This document shows, piece after piece, positions 33,167 to 44,831 of a stretch of 64,000 nt of DNA; position 1 is the first letter of the stretch, and each line of letters opens with the position of its first letter. Origin of the DNA: Plenodomus lindquistii. Taxonomy: Eukaryota > Ascomycota > Dothideomycetes > Pleosporales > Leptosphaeriaceae. Position numbers and translations under genes: made by a program. The notes below the pieces were generated by a model. It was not told the DNA's origin, ran no database searches, and saw only the letters and a list, made by a program, of their open reading frames with translations. The stretch lies in the NCBI GenBank assembly GCA_025504975.1, contig JANUWI010000003.1, positions 186,001 to 250,000 of the forward strand. The letters run 5' to 3'.

Positions 33167-33971
33167 TCACCCACCACCCGACTTAATAACCTGCGGCACA
33201 AGCTCAACCCAATACCCCTATACATCAGTCAGCACCTCCACATCCACACTCCCACACACATAATACTCACATCCGGATCCCTCACAAACCCCAACTGCCT
33301 AAACACCCCCTTATACCCCTCAGCCACATTTCCAAATCCCCCATCTATCCCCTTCGGAATCCCCATCTGCGATTCTTCCGCCTCCCCCACCGGCTTAATA
33401 ACCTCATATCCATGTGCGCTCGCCCTCTCCAATGCCGCACCAACATCAGGCACCGTGAAGCCAATATGTCCGAATCCAATGCCTGGTTGATTGTAATCGT
33501 TGCCTGAGACGTACGGCGTAGAGTTGTCTGCGGGGATGTGATAGAGTTCTAGAAGGCCTTTTGATGTGCCGAGGGTGGACATGCCTGGAGAAGTTATATA
33601 TGTGAGTTGGTGTAGTGTAGTGGAGTGGAGGAAAAGGAAGCTAGGGCTGGGGCTATGTTACCGACGTCACGGGGACCGAGGTAGTATATTGTCCAGGGTC
33701 CGGCGTTGAAGATGAAGACTACATGCTGAAGAAGGAGACATGTTGGTTTTAGTATTGCGTGGGAAGGGGTGTTCAGGTGTGTGAGACTTACCATGCCCAT
33801 GCAATCGCAGTAAAACTCTAGACTCTTTTTGGGGTCTTTGATTCGTATCATTAGGTGGTTGAGACGGTACTCTGCGGTCGTTGGAGAGCTGGGGCGTGGA
33901 GGTGGGATGATGTGTTTGCCGATCTCATAAGGGCCAGGGGGCTGGTTGGGATTGGTGTTTGGGATGGACAT
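33167..33971 (-). CDS. GLO1: Lactoylglutathione lyase (glyoxalase I)
   Basis: Four exons (33971-33792, 33725-33662, 33584-33271, 33217-33167) encode 202 residues. This is a single two-module VOC protein, not the double-length yeast form. The four metal ligands are all visible: His in LNHLMIRIKD, Glu in GLLELYH, His in FGHIGF, and Glu in DGYWVELV. The last glutamate is on a 51-bp terminal exon that a simple open-frame view would miss. The enzyme isomerises the hemithioacetal of methylglyoxal and glutathione to S-lactoylglutathione. A Pro-rich leader of about 30 residues precedes the fold and has no clear targeting signal. Confidence 0.94.
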
Positions 33972-34372
33972 GGTGGGTTTCGTAGGTTACACATAGGCAG
34001 ATGATCCTTTAGACATCCCTTAGATATATACATCACACCGGAACATAGCGAGATATTGTCGTAGAAGGTAGATGTGGGGCCTGCGGGGTAAGTCAGTTGG
34101 CAGTGAGACGGAGCACGTATGTGGCACACTATGTAGTTGCTTTGCAAATAATACATCAAGACGGCGTTTATGAAGCTCGTTATACTTCGAGAAATCTGCT
34201 CGGTTTAAGACGCAGTTTTTTGAATTCCTATATTTTGTCCGTATAGCATGAGCAACTGTGCGTTACTAGAAACAATCATGCCTGAAAGTAGCGTAGTTTA
34301 CTCCTTTTGGTCGTCAGATCATTCCTCGTGCCTTGTACGCCTTCCGAAGCTCTCATGTTCAGACGAATTGGC
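33972..34372. other. Intergenic region, no gene seen
   Basis: Promoter side of GLO1 and 3' flank of THS1. Nothing else is recognisable. Confidence 0.5.
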
Positions 34373-36983
34373 TTAGACCTTGTTCTCAATCCTGCGCTCG
34401 TCTCGTAATTGTACCAACTTCTTGACTGCCTCATCGAGAGGCACGATCTCACCACGTTGTTGTGTCTCTTGATCATCTCGGTTCCTCCAGTTGACGGCCC
34501 TCGCCTTCTGCTCTTCCGCTCCAACGACCATGATGAAGTTGTATAGCGACAACTGAGCTGTACGGATCTTCTTCTGCATGGTGTTCCCGCTAATATCGAT
34601 ATCGGCGTGGAGGTGGTGCTTGCGTAGCTCTGCTTGAACCTCCTTGACGTAGTCGTTGGCTGAGGGCATGACAGGAATGACCATGACTTGGCGTGGAGAA
34701 AGCCAGAAGGGCCAGCGACCGGCGAAGTGTTCTGTGAGAATGCTAAAGAACGTTAGCTGGAGTAGAGGATTGGTATATGAGAACTTACGCAATGAAACGC
34801 TCAAATGAACCGTAAATAGCACGGTGAATCATGACCGGGCGAGCATAACCAGGCTGAGGTGGCTGAATTTGCTTGGGAATTGCGACCTGGCCCTCCAAGT
34901 TGTCCTTCTTTTGCTCAATATGACCTCCTTCCTTTGGCTGCTCGGCCTTCTTCTCCCCCTTTGGTTGTTCCGCCTTCGCCTTGTCCTCCTTTGGCTTGGC
35001 AGTAGCTACTTCTGAGGTCATGTACTCGAGTTCGAATTGGTTCGGGAGCTGGAAGTCGAGTTGAATAGTAGCACACTGGAACTCTCGCTTCAGAGCGTCG
35101 GAAATCGTGATGTCGATTTTGGGACCGTAGAATGCGCCGTCGCCAGGGTTCAGCTCCCATGCTCCACCACCTCCAGCAGTGAACTCATCAAGAGCCTGAG
35201 TCAGCTTTGCCTCCGCCTTGTTCCATGTATCGATATCACCTAGGAAGCCTTCTGGACGTGTGCTCAACTTCAGTTTGAAGGTGAAACCGAACTTTCCGTA
35301 GACTGCTTTGAGGAAATCGAACAGAGCCAAAATCTCCTCGTTGATTTGGTCTTGTGTACAGAATACGTGGGTGTCGTCCTGTTGAAATCGGCGCACTCGT
35401 GTAAGACCCGTAAGAGCACCGCTAGCTTCGTTCCGGTGGAGGATACCGAAGTCAGCCATGCGAATAGGCAGCTCGCGGTAACTTCGTTCGCGGTGCTTGA
35501 AGATGAGACAATGGCCAGGGCAGTTCATAGGCTTCAATGCCCACTTCTCCTTTTCGACGTCGAATGTGAACATGTCATCAGCATAGTGCTGCCAGTGACC
35601 TGAGATCTTCCATAACGCGGAGTTATACATGTTTGGCGATCCGACCTCCTGGTACCCGCGGTTCCAGTACTCTTCGCGAAGGAATGCCTGCAGGGTGTTG
35701 TAGATGATCTGACCGTGGGGCAGGAAGAAACAAGAGCCAGGGCTGAACTCGTGGAAGAAGAACAACTCTTGCTCCTTTCCGATCTTTCGGTGATCGCGCT
35801 TCGCAGCCTCCTCGAGGAACTTCAAATGGGCCTGCATGGCGTCCTTATCTGGGAAGGAGACACCGTAAATGCGCTGCAAGCTATCGTTGGCAGCATCACC
35901 GAGGAAGTAAGACGCAGAGTTCTTCATCACCTTGAACTGCTTTATTCTGCCAGTATGTGGCACGTGTGGTCCCCGACACAAATCGATAAGTGGCCCATTT
36001 CGGTACACAGTGGTGAAGGTACCATCGGCGATCTTGTCCTTGATGATGTGCTGCTTGTACTTGTTTGATTTGAACATCTCGAGACTACCAGTGATGTCAG
36101 TTGTCAGATGCCTCAGGTGCGGTTGGATCTCTTACAGGTCGTCCTTGGAGAGTGTGAGTCGCTGGAAAACCTGCTTCTCCTTGACGATGCTATTCACAAT
36201 GGTCTCCAGAGGCTTATGGTCCGACTGCTCCACGGCGGCGCCATCTGGAAGAGCCATCTGCAGCATTGTTAGCGGGAATTGAGACGAGATTATGTGCTGC
36301 AAACCTCGTAGTAGAAGCCATCCTCAATTGGAGGACCAATGCACAGATCACAGCCATATCTCCGCTCTGAGGCCTCTCCCAGGATGTGCGCACTAGAGTG
36401 CCAGAAGACTTTCTTGCCTTCTGGGTGGTCGAATGGTAGGAGCTCGAGCTTGCAGCTCTTCTCAAGGGGCCGTTCAAGATCCCAAAGTGTCTCCTCGGGT
36501 GTACCCTTATCGAGACGTGCGACGACGGTGCGCTCGAACAGGCTCTTGCTGATGTTGCGTGCGATTTCGGCAGGGCTAGTTTCCCAGGATTTGCCCTGGA
36601 TGACCTTTCCGTCCTCTAATGTGATGCTGATATCCTCTATTCGATTCGGTACAAGTCAGTGAGCGGTGACTATGAGCGAATAATAACAGAGCGTACCGCG
36701 GGGCTTCTGTGCGACTTCCTCGTCGTACTTGGCCTTTAGCTTCTCGCTGCGAAGACATTAGCCATTTGAGAGGAATGAAGTGAAAGCCTCAGGCTTACAA
36801 GATCTGAATGCGGTGGTCGATGTATGCTGGCGCGGGCTCGAGCATGAGAGGGCGACCATCTGCATCACCGCCCTTGGGCTTCTTCTCTTTCTTTGGCTTC
36901 GGCGCCTTTTGCTCCGCAGAGACAGCGAGGTTCTTCACTCCATCCACCGCCTGGTTAACAACATCTTTTACGGCGTCCGCCAT
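34373..36983 (-). CDS. THS1: Threonyl-tRNA synthetase
   Basis: Six exons (36983-36799, 36746-36697, 36636-36305, 36257-36136, 36084-34789, 34742-34373) encode 784 residues. The order is a Lys-rich N-terminal extension, a TGS domain (DISITLEDGK), an editing/SAD domain with HSSAHILGEA, and then the class II core. The core has zinc ligands in MNCPGHC and the later histidines, motif 2 TRVRRFQQDDTH, and motif 3 HRAIYGSFER. An anticodon-binding domain closes the protein. An odd Lys/Glu/Pro/Gln-rich insertion of about 60 residues sits in the core between QLPNQFELEYM and RPVMIHRA. No mitochondrial presequence is obvious from this start, so the product is probably cytosolic, though alternative starts could matter. 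It is divergent from GAR1. Confidence 0.95.
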
Positions 36984-37373
36984 GTTTGTAACTTGCTGTC
37001 AAGTTAGGAGAAACGTCGAGGAGTCGTGAGTCAGTCCCTATTGGGAGGGCTAAATCATGGAATGTTGTATGGATCCAGATAACGTAGTAACCACGGGATG
37101 CTAGAATGACGTGTATCCAGCCCAATGCGATACTTTTGCAGGTTACAGAGCAACAGGCGCACTCGCAATTTCAAGTGTCTTCACGCGCGCGACAGCCCAC
37201 TTGGGCCTTGGCGATGCATTTGGTGGGGTTTGCGGCGGAAGGTACGGTCGGCAGAACGTGGCGCCGATTGGCTGCGCCATCCCAACTCCATTTTCCATTC
37301 GAACTTTTCCTGAAGCTACTGAACCAGCTCGACCCTTTTGCGCGACAATTGCATATCCCACCCCGCACACACA
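36984..37373. promoter_or_regulatory. Intergenic region between divergent THS1 and GAR1
   Basis: There are 390 bp between start codons of two translation or ribosome-biogenesis genes, so coordinated control is plausible. Several overlapping open frames here run into GAR1 exon 1 in other frames and are not coding. Confidence 0.5.
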
Positions 37374-38204
37374 ATGGCATTCCGCGGCACACCACGAGGA
37401 GGACGAGGCGGATTTTCTGGCGGCAGGGGCGGCTTCACCCCCCGTGGCGGTACGTGGGCTCACGAGGAAGCTCCGTCGTACTGGGAGCTAACAATTCGCA
37501 GGACGCGGTGGCATGGGAGCTTCTTTCGGGCCTCCAGATCAGGTCTTTGGTATGCGCGCTGCTTTGGAACTGGATTGCGACCGCTGACCCAGTCTAGAAA
37601 TGGGCAAGTTCGTGCACGATGTGGAGAACGAAATGTTCTGCGAGTCGATAAACACCAAGATCCCCTACTTCAACGCGCCTATCTACCTCGAGAACAAGGT
37701 ACATACACCTACGCTTAGATACGGGAGCGCCGGAGCTGATTAGCGTGCAGACTCCTATCGGCAAGGTCGACGAGATCCTTGGTCCTCTCAACTCGGTTTA
37801 CTTCACCATCAAGCCGCAAGAGGGCATACAGGCAAAGTCATTCAAGGCTGGCGACAAGTTCTACATTGGCGGCGACAAGCTCCTGCCCATTGACAGGTAC
37901 GAGGCATGGCTTCTAGAAGCATGCACATGGCGCTGACACTTCCAGGTTCCTGCCCAAGCCCAAGCCGGTCGGAGGTGCTGCGAGGGTCAAGAAGCCCGCT
38001 GGTGCTGGTGGCCGTGGAGCCCCCCGAGGAGGATCCCGCGGTTTCGGAGCTCGCGGTCGCGGCGCGCCCCGTGGACGAGGTGGACCTCCTGGACGCGGAG
38101 GATCGCGAGGAAGCTTTGGCGGTGGAGGCTTCAGCCGTGGAGGAGGAGGCGGTGGATTCTCAAGAGGTGGACGTGGCGGCGGACGCGGTCGAGGAGGCTA
38201 CTAG
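37374..38204 (+). CDS. GAR1: H/ACA ribonucleoprotein subunit Gar1
   Basis: Five exons (37374-37449, 37502-37549, 37598-37698, 37751-37896, 37946-38204) encode 209 residues. An N-terminal GAR (RGG) region precedes the Gar1 barrel (MGKFVHDVENEMFC, PIYLENKTPIGKVDEILGP, FTIKPQEGIQA, FYIGGDKLLPIDRFLPKPK). A C-terminal tail of many RGG repeats follows and ends GRGGY. Gar1 is one of four core proteins of H/ACA snoRNPs, which guide pseudouridylation of rRNA; it acts in the nucleolus. Four small introns in a 0.8 kb gene is dense even for this window. All joins keep the conserved barrel. Confidence 0.95.
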
Positions 38205-39089
38205 GTGCATCGAATCTGGAGCGGTCACTATCTCACCTGACGAGACCGGACGGGTTTTCGTCTTTGTCGCAGTATCATTCCGGTCACACGATACCTACCG
38301 ATACCATGATCAACGGCGTTTGGGTGCTTGGAAAGGTCTTTCTGTCAATCTCGAACATATGGCGCCATATTGTAGGCAGTTCGAGACGGGTTCACTGCTG
38401 TCTTTTCTAGTCCAATCAATTCGAAAACTGCAAAAGAATAATCCAGCTTCTGCTGTCTCTTGAATCTGTCGAAGTAATCGTGGAGGCCCCGTCTACAGCG
38501 TTGGACAAATCAATGTATTGAGTATGTACTCACGATACGCAAGACAGTTGATCAAGACAGTCGGAATGTAGAAAGTTACTATTTGCGCATCTGCATCGAT
38601 GCTCGTCTTGAACTCGGTCTTGTGTAGAAACAAGTCCGGACTCATCCAAGACCTTATACCAGACCACATACTAGAACCGCACAACCTGTACACGTCTCAC
38701 ACGTGAAAGCAAGCAACTCAAAGGCTGCACACACCTGTATGACACAATCTCAAACCTGACCAACACAGCCGCAAAAACCTCGCGTGCCTAAAACGCCGAT
38801 CTTGGCAAATCACATGGCCGCAGCCGCGCATACAAAAGTGGCTGGTGGATGCAGGCAACGCAAGGATGACGTTCTCGCCAAACTTGAATTCCCGGGCAGA
38901 GCGCAGCACAGCACAGCCCAGGCACGTCACCTCTCCCGCCGCGCTTCCCTGTCCACCTTGAACAAAGCTATACCTGCGCCGCCCACCAAAACAATCCCAC
39001 AAACTCGCAGGCTTGTTAACAAACTAAGCTTTCTTCCTCGTCTTCCTCTCCGTGCGAGAAATCTTTTTTCTATTCGGGTTTTCCGTTCC

Positions 39090-39121
<32 letters not shown>

Positions 39122-39179
39122 TACGCATTGCTAGGTCTTCGTAACTGCTATTACTACGCCCAGGCGCGACACCACAGCA
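38205..39179. other. Intergenic region with (AC)12 near phosphatidylserine synthase
   Basis: Separates GAR1 from the phosphatidylserine synthase gene. Its right end carries TATATATA followed by an (AC)12 tract about 60 bp before the next start codon. I see no gene. Confidence 0.5.
39097..39120. repeat. (AC)12 microsatellite
   Basis: Twelve perfect AC units directly after ATATAT, 59 bp upstream of the phosphatidylserine synthase ATG; likely promoter or leader DNA. Confidence 0.9.
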
Positions 39180-40181
39180 ATGTCGCAGCGAAGAAACGGT
39201 GCTGCGCCCGAGGGTGCAAAGGAGAGCAAGGGCGATGGCAAGGACCTCAAAGGTTTGTTTTCTCCCACATGAGTAGCAGTATACAAGAGAGTGTAGAAAG
39301 CTGACCAGAGACGCAGTATCCGACAAGCAAGTCAAACTCCTCTCCCAAGACGCCGGCCACTTCTCCCTCGTGCGCGCCCTGCATCTTGCAGATTTCATTA
39401 CCGAGCTCAATGGTACGTTTCGCCCGTGCCTACACACCTTGTACATTTCCAGCATGGCATAGACTAGACTACGGCTGTGTCCTGGAGGTGCGAATTTTGA
39501 GAATGCATGGATTGATGGCTAACAGCACACTGTGGACAGGCTTCTGCGGCGTAATGTCCGTCATGTCCTCGCTCCGCTACTGCACCCAGGATAACCCGCA
39601 CAACTACACGAACTTGTACTGGGCGCTTGCGTTTATCCCGCTGGGCTTGTTCTTCGATTTCATGGACGGCAAGGTTGCGAGGTGGAGGAAGAAGGCTAGT
39701 TTGATGGGGCAGGAGTTGGATTCTTTGGCGGATCTGGTACGTCATCTTCTTCCCCTCTCCCATTATCTGTTCTGAACACCTATAATCAGCAAGCTAACAT
39801 ATATCCTTGCAGGTCTCCTTCGGCGTCTCCCCCGCAGCCGCAGCATTCTGCCTCGGCCTCCGCACCCCAGTCGACCACATCCTCCTCTCCTTCTTCGTCC
39901 TCTGCGGCCTCACCCGCCTCGCGCGCTTCAACGTCACAGTCGCAATGGTGCCCAAGGATGCAACGGGCAAATCCCAGTACTTTGAAGGCACACCCATTCC
40001 CATGTCGTTGATCATGGTGCAGGTCATGGCGTATTGGGTGTACAAGGGGTGGGTGCTCGAACAGGTACCGTTGGGTCTTTGGCTCGAGGGTACGGTCGCG
40101 GAGTTTCATCCTGTTGTCGCTATGTTTGTGTTGCATGGGTGTTTGATGGTTAGTAAGACTATTCATATCCCTAAGCCATAG
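39180..40181 (+). CDS. CHO1: CDP-diacylglycerol--serine O-phosphatidyltransferase (PS synthase)
   Basis: Four exons (39180-39252, 39317-39412, 39540-39736, 39813-40181) encode 244 residues. The CDP-alcohol phosphatidyltransferase signature is complete: D99-G100-xx-A103-R104-x8-G113-x3-D117-x3-D121. TM segments surround it (YWALAFIPLGLFF, HILLSFFVLCGL, and two near the end). The enzyme makes phosphatidylserine from CDP-DAG and L-serine in the ER. The conserved NGFCGVMS and GTPIPMSL segments support this subfamily over phosphatidylinositol synthase. The signature spans the junction of exons 3 and 4 without loss. Confidence 0.94.
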
Positions 40182-41013
40182 ATGGGGAGGGGAATGGACA
40201 AGATGGAGGAAAGGGAAGTTGGAAAAGGAAGTGTGGATGGAAGGTTGATTGTGCTAGAAGGGCATATGGGAAGCGCGAGGTTTCCTGTTTTAAAAGACGG
40301 TGGTAATGTTGAGACCGCTTAGTGGGCGCCTCATGAATATGACGATACCCTATTATCAACCCAGAAGAATTAAACCTTGGCCTAAATGTTGGGAAGATCG
40401 TGAGCAAGAAATACTGTACATGCGACAAGAAGCCTGGTTGAGTCAGCAGCCTCCTTAATGGCAATATACTTGACAGTCACCATCACACAACCTCGATGCA
40501 AAATATACGGCGAATCTTTGCTGGGGATATACGTCTATTCAATTGTTTGCCATGATTATCTCAAAAAGACCACCCAGACCGCTAGTAAACATTCATAGCT
40601 CCATGTGTTCAAGCTCTCGAATTCGTCCAAGTAGTTCCACCCAAAAAAGGGCATCTACCTGTTGGCATCCATGTACGGGACCATGGTTATCTAGCCTTGT
40701 ATATCGATGGGAGTGATGACATTAGCTCGTATACAACGCGGAACCACCCTGAGCGACACGTGCTTGCAGTATTAAACGGTTCCGCGAGCACAGGCTCAGA
40801 GGTAGTTGTGCGAAGTGACGGCTCCTAGCATGCCTCTGAGGTATGGTTCCTTGAAGTGCGGGATGCCGCATGCATCGAGGAAAGAATCGTAGATAGTGTA
40901 CAGTATGCTTTCGAGCAGTAGAAGTCAAAACTATAGTCGGTGCTGTGGTGGTCGCGGGTTGGTTCGATTAATCGCGCGTCTCGCGACGTGAAGCGTTGCT
41001 GTCGACAGCATCA
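40182..41013. other. Convergent intergenic region
   Basis: 3' flanks of CHO1 (plus) and the metallopeptidase gene (minus). I find no additional gene. Confidence 0.5.
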
Positions 41014-43551
41014 TCAACGTGTAATGATCAAAGAGAAGCCATCGAGCCACTGTGCACAGGAGCCTGACAGGCCACCAATGGTATAACCGCGAGGAGGTAT
41101 CAGCGTGTGTCTGGCAGAGTTAGCCTTGTATATTCAAACACCGTAATATGCAGTCCAACTTACCCGCTGCCACCGTCGGCCCTGCCATACCATTCGCTCT
41201 TCCTACCTAGATTTGTCAAAATCTGGATGCCGTCAATCCAAAGCCCTGCACGAAGAGCAAACCCGAACAGCAACTCTCCTCTCCGTGTATCAAGGTTAAA
41301 AACTGAAGTACTGCCTCCTCGTTTTCCAAACAGCTGACTTGTTGTGTCTTCGTAGAAGAATTCGAGACCGTCCACAGCCGCGCCATGGTAGACTTTGATT
41401 GTCAGGAGAAGCTTAGTCTGGATGTAAGCATTCTCGAGTATGATCTCCTGTGGTTCTGAGCCTTGCATCTGAGAGTATCCCAGTTTGCTTCCGCGGTAGC
41501 CCCATCGGCCGTCTGGAAGCTTCACGCGTGCAAGCTTTTGATTTGCGAGGCGACTGAAATCTTCAATGACATGCGAGCTTCCACCGGCCGAATATACCTC
41601 AACCTTCAGTCGTGCCTTTTGCTTTTCCTTGGGCAGCATTGCTCGGAGAGCTGTCTCATCCAGTACGATCTGTCCTGGACACGGCTTATCCGGTCCTAAG
41701 TATTCTTGCCAGTAGTGACAATGTTCGTCTCCCTCCGGAAATAGCTCGATCCAAGCAATGCCGGACCTTGATGTTGCAATGACGCCACCTTGGCCACTAT
41801 CGACGGTCCATACTTGGACACTCCCGTCTCCATTAACGTTGGGATCGTCGAGCGGGAGCCGGAAGCTCGGATGGAACCGAAAACGTAGCACATCGAGTCT
41901 GTGCCATCCGCACTCGTCGCTAGGTAATACCAGGCGCTGACCGGGCGATTTTGTACGTGTTGCATACGGCTCACGACATACAAACGTGCGGTTCAGTGTG
42001 ACGTAGTCGCGTAGCATAACGCCAGACTCCTGATGAGGACAGCCGAACAGATGACCCACCTCATGCAAGTGAGCACCGATACCTACGTTTGCTGCTTCCC
42101 AACTGCTGCCAGACTCGTTACAATCATTGGCAACAAAAGCAGTGTCTGTTCGCGTACAATCAGTAAAAGCTGAGTGCACCTCCTCAAAGCTCGATGGATA
42201 GCTATGCAGTGCGTGCGAGCCAAAGATGGCCAATTGCAAGGTTCCATCACCTCCACCCAGGGCGGCATGACCTCGGATCGTCTTTACTGAGGTGTCCCAT
42301 TGCGCGTCGAGGAACATGCATGAAACGTAGTGCTTGTGGCCTGGCTGGATCTGGAAATAATCTCTGCAGCTGTCCATTGCGATCGCGAAGAGATCGCCCT
42401 TTCTCGTTGCTGGTCCATGTTGCTGGGCAAGCTCCAGGTCCCTGATCTCGGCAACTGTTTTCTTCGAGCGGATGATGTGTATCTTGGCCTGTGTTCGATA
42501 CTGCTTCGTATCCCAATCGACATAGCTCAGCGTACCAGGCTCCCATGAATCTTCGAAGCGGAAGCACCTTCTGAGGAAACCGTGTCGATTCATTTGCTCC
42601 CCCATGAAGGCTTGCCAGAGATAAGCAGACATGCGAAACTTCTTGACAGCTAGGTCTAGACTATTTCCTTCGCGCTGATTACGTTCAGGTGGCGCATCGT
42701 ATGTGGCTTCGGAGTCGCTCCCAAGTATAATTGCAAGCTGCAGTGGTGGGTTCTGCAAGAGAGGCAGATAGTTGATGACTATCGAAGTAGCGTGCGCGGG
42801 AATGGATGTGTTGTGCGCCGAGATCTTGGGTGAGGTGAAGTCGAGACGAAGTCGATTGCAACCAGGTTCCAAATGAACCAAAGCCTTGAAGTGGGAATCG
42901 TGTACGGGCCAATTGATTGGCGGGAAGCGGCCGAGATGGTGGTTAACCGTGATCGTGCCGTCCAGCGGTCTTGAGTTGGCTTCGCCAATCTGTCCAGAGA
43001 TGAGAAGGACCTGCTGGTTGACCTGATGCTAGTCAGCACTGTGCATGAGATCTTTGATCTATTACCGACCCATGTATTATCTGAGATGGAAGTCACGCGC
43101 GGCGCGAGGAGCGACGATCTGTTGAGAGGGCCATTGGAGCCAGGAGATATTGGCGAGGACACGCCCTTGACATGTATGTTAGCGTCCACGAGTCTGCCAC
43201 AATACAGTCTTAGCTTACACTCATGCTATAACGCTTCGCCGGGTCGACGGTAGGACGTTGTGGGCGTGTGGGGAGTGGGGTCGGCCCGTGGGTATAATCA
43301 TTGGGGTGTGTTGTAACATCTTCGGTAGTCGATGTAGCTGTCGTGGTCGAAGGCGAAGGCGTGCCAACCTGAGATGAATTCAGAGTAGACGCAGAAACAT
43401 GACGGGCCAGGCCATTGGCGCTTGAGCCATTGTGACCGTTTTGTGGAAATGGACCCTGTTGCTGGGGAAGTGGAGGTGCTTGGGCGGGCTGCTCAGTTGT
43501 GTCGGAGCGGCGACTGCTGTGTCTGCGCAACTTTTCGAAGAAGGCTGGCAT
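41014..43551 (-). CDS. Zinc metallopeptidase with C-terminal jacalin-like lectin domain (YIL108W-like)
   Basis: Four exons (43551-43219, 43165-43070, 43022-41164, 41110-41014) encode 794 residues. The N-terminal about 110 residues are Ser/Thr/Pro-rich. A conserved region then begins GVSSPISPG and continues with DGTITVNHH and FPPINWPVHDSHF. The zinc site is HEVGHLFGCPH at residues 463-473, an HExxHxxGxxH metzincin-like signature. The C-terminal domain is jacalin-like (GYRGSKLGYSQ, DGLEFFYED, SGHTLIPPRGY). The last 32 residues lie on exon 4. If intron 3 is ignored, a TAA that is part of its GTAAGT donor ends the protein at GGSG and removes the final lectin strands. The relationship is to uncharacterised fungal peptidases such as yeast YIL108W; the substrate is unknown. 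Confidence 0.9.
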
Positions 43552-44831
43552 GACGAGAACTACTACGGCGCTGAAAGACTAAGCAAGCTTCAGAAACATG
43601 GACGCAATGAGCGACTGCAAGTGGGCGACGTTGTGGATCGTGGGGAAAGGTGTGAGGGGGACGCGTAATGCCGCCCGGTGGATGTTGAGTGCAAGAACAG
43701 GCACGTTGACTGTGGCAATGTGTTATTAGCTGTATCGACTATGCTGGCAAAGACAAAACGAGTGGCGCCAGGGCTGCTGCAAGTGGGTTTGGTTGTGGTT
43801 GTGGTTGTGGTTGTGGAGGAAAAGAGAGGCTGGAATGGCGTGCATGGGCAAGTGCAAGTGCCAGTTGCAATGCAGATGCGACAATCACAACGCGGCTAGC
43901 AGGACCGATGCTGGCAGCTACGACAGCACATGGACCTTCACTTTGTCAATAGAGCAACTTAATGAGCGTCCCGTTGCAATTGCCTTGAGGATGTGTTGCA
44001 CAGCGCATGCAAACGGGCGCCGTCGCGACGGTGCGCGTGCAAGCAATGACGTTGAGATGCCAAGATTGCTAGAGTATCGGGTCCACTGTGTTGACCAAAG
44101 TGGAGTGTGGTGTCAACAATGGCGCTACTGCTGCGGCTGCTGCTATCCTGCGCAATGTCTATCTATGTAGGAGACACGGCATAATCAGGGTTTGACATGG
44201 AGCTTGTGAGGCTGTCATCATGCGAGGAATCCCAACGATGCTGCAACTGAGCATTGGCGCATCGTGGGAACCTCGGTGCTGGGCAGGCTGGCAGGCTGGG
44301 AGCGATAAGGCGCATGGCATGGAGAATGGTCTGGCGCACTCCCGTGTATTGTATCGAAACAGTCAGCACAGGTATGACGTTTCAATACAGACATCAATAC
44401 ACGCCACCATGCCTCCTGAAACAGCTCCCCCTGTCACTCGCCAAAGCTTCAAGGCAATTTGCTCGTCGCACGGCAAGGCTCCAGCGCCCGGCAGGAAGCC
44501 CGCTACGACCACAAATCACCACTGGCGTCGCTAGAGTCAGTCATGGCCTTTATGCTGCTCTCGGGTGGGCCGTGAAGGCGTCGGCACTGCAGCCTGCGAC
44601 TGCCACTAAAGGCAATCGGGGCCTGTGCTTGTCTGGCTAACCAACATACGAGACTAGCCCCCTTGGATGCTCTCCTCACATTCCTTGCCGACCGTCACCT
44701 CAGCTCAGTCGTCGCCGTCTCGCCCTCCGCACCGTCGTCGTAGTCGTAGTCGTAGTGTAGTCGTTCGTTGTTCTGCCCGGCCACTGCAAACTCTGCCCCT
44801 CGTCGCCTCCCGCACTGCAGCATCGCCCACC
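43552..44831. other. Intergenic region between divergent genes
   Basis: About 1.3 kb between the metallopeptidase and WHI5-like starts, with a (GGTTGT)4 repeat at 43791-43816. Open frames here are short and domain-free. Its length suggests a large promoter for the cell-cycle gene. Confidence 0.5.
43791..43816. repeat. (GGTTGT)4 repeat
   Basis: Four perfect hexamer units in intergenic DNA, G/T-rich on the plus strand. Confidence 0.85.
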
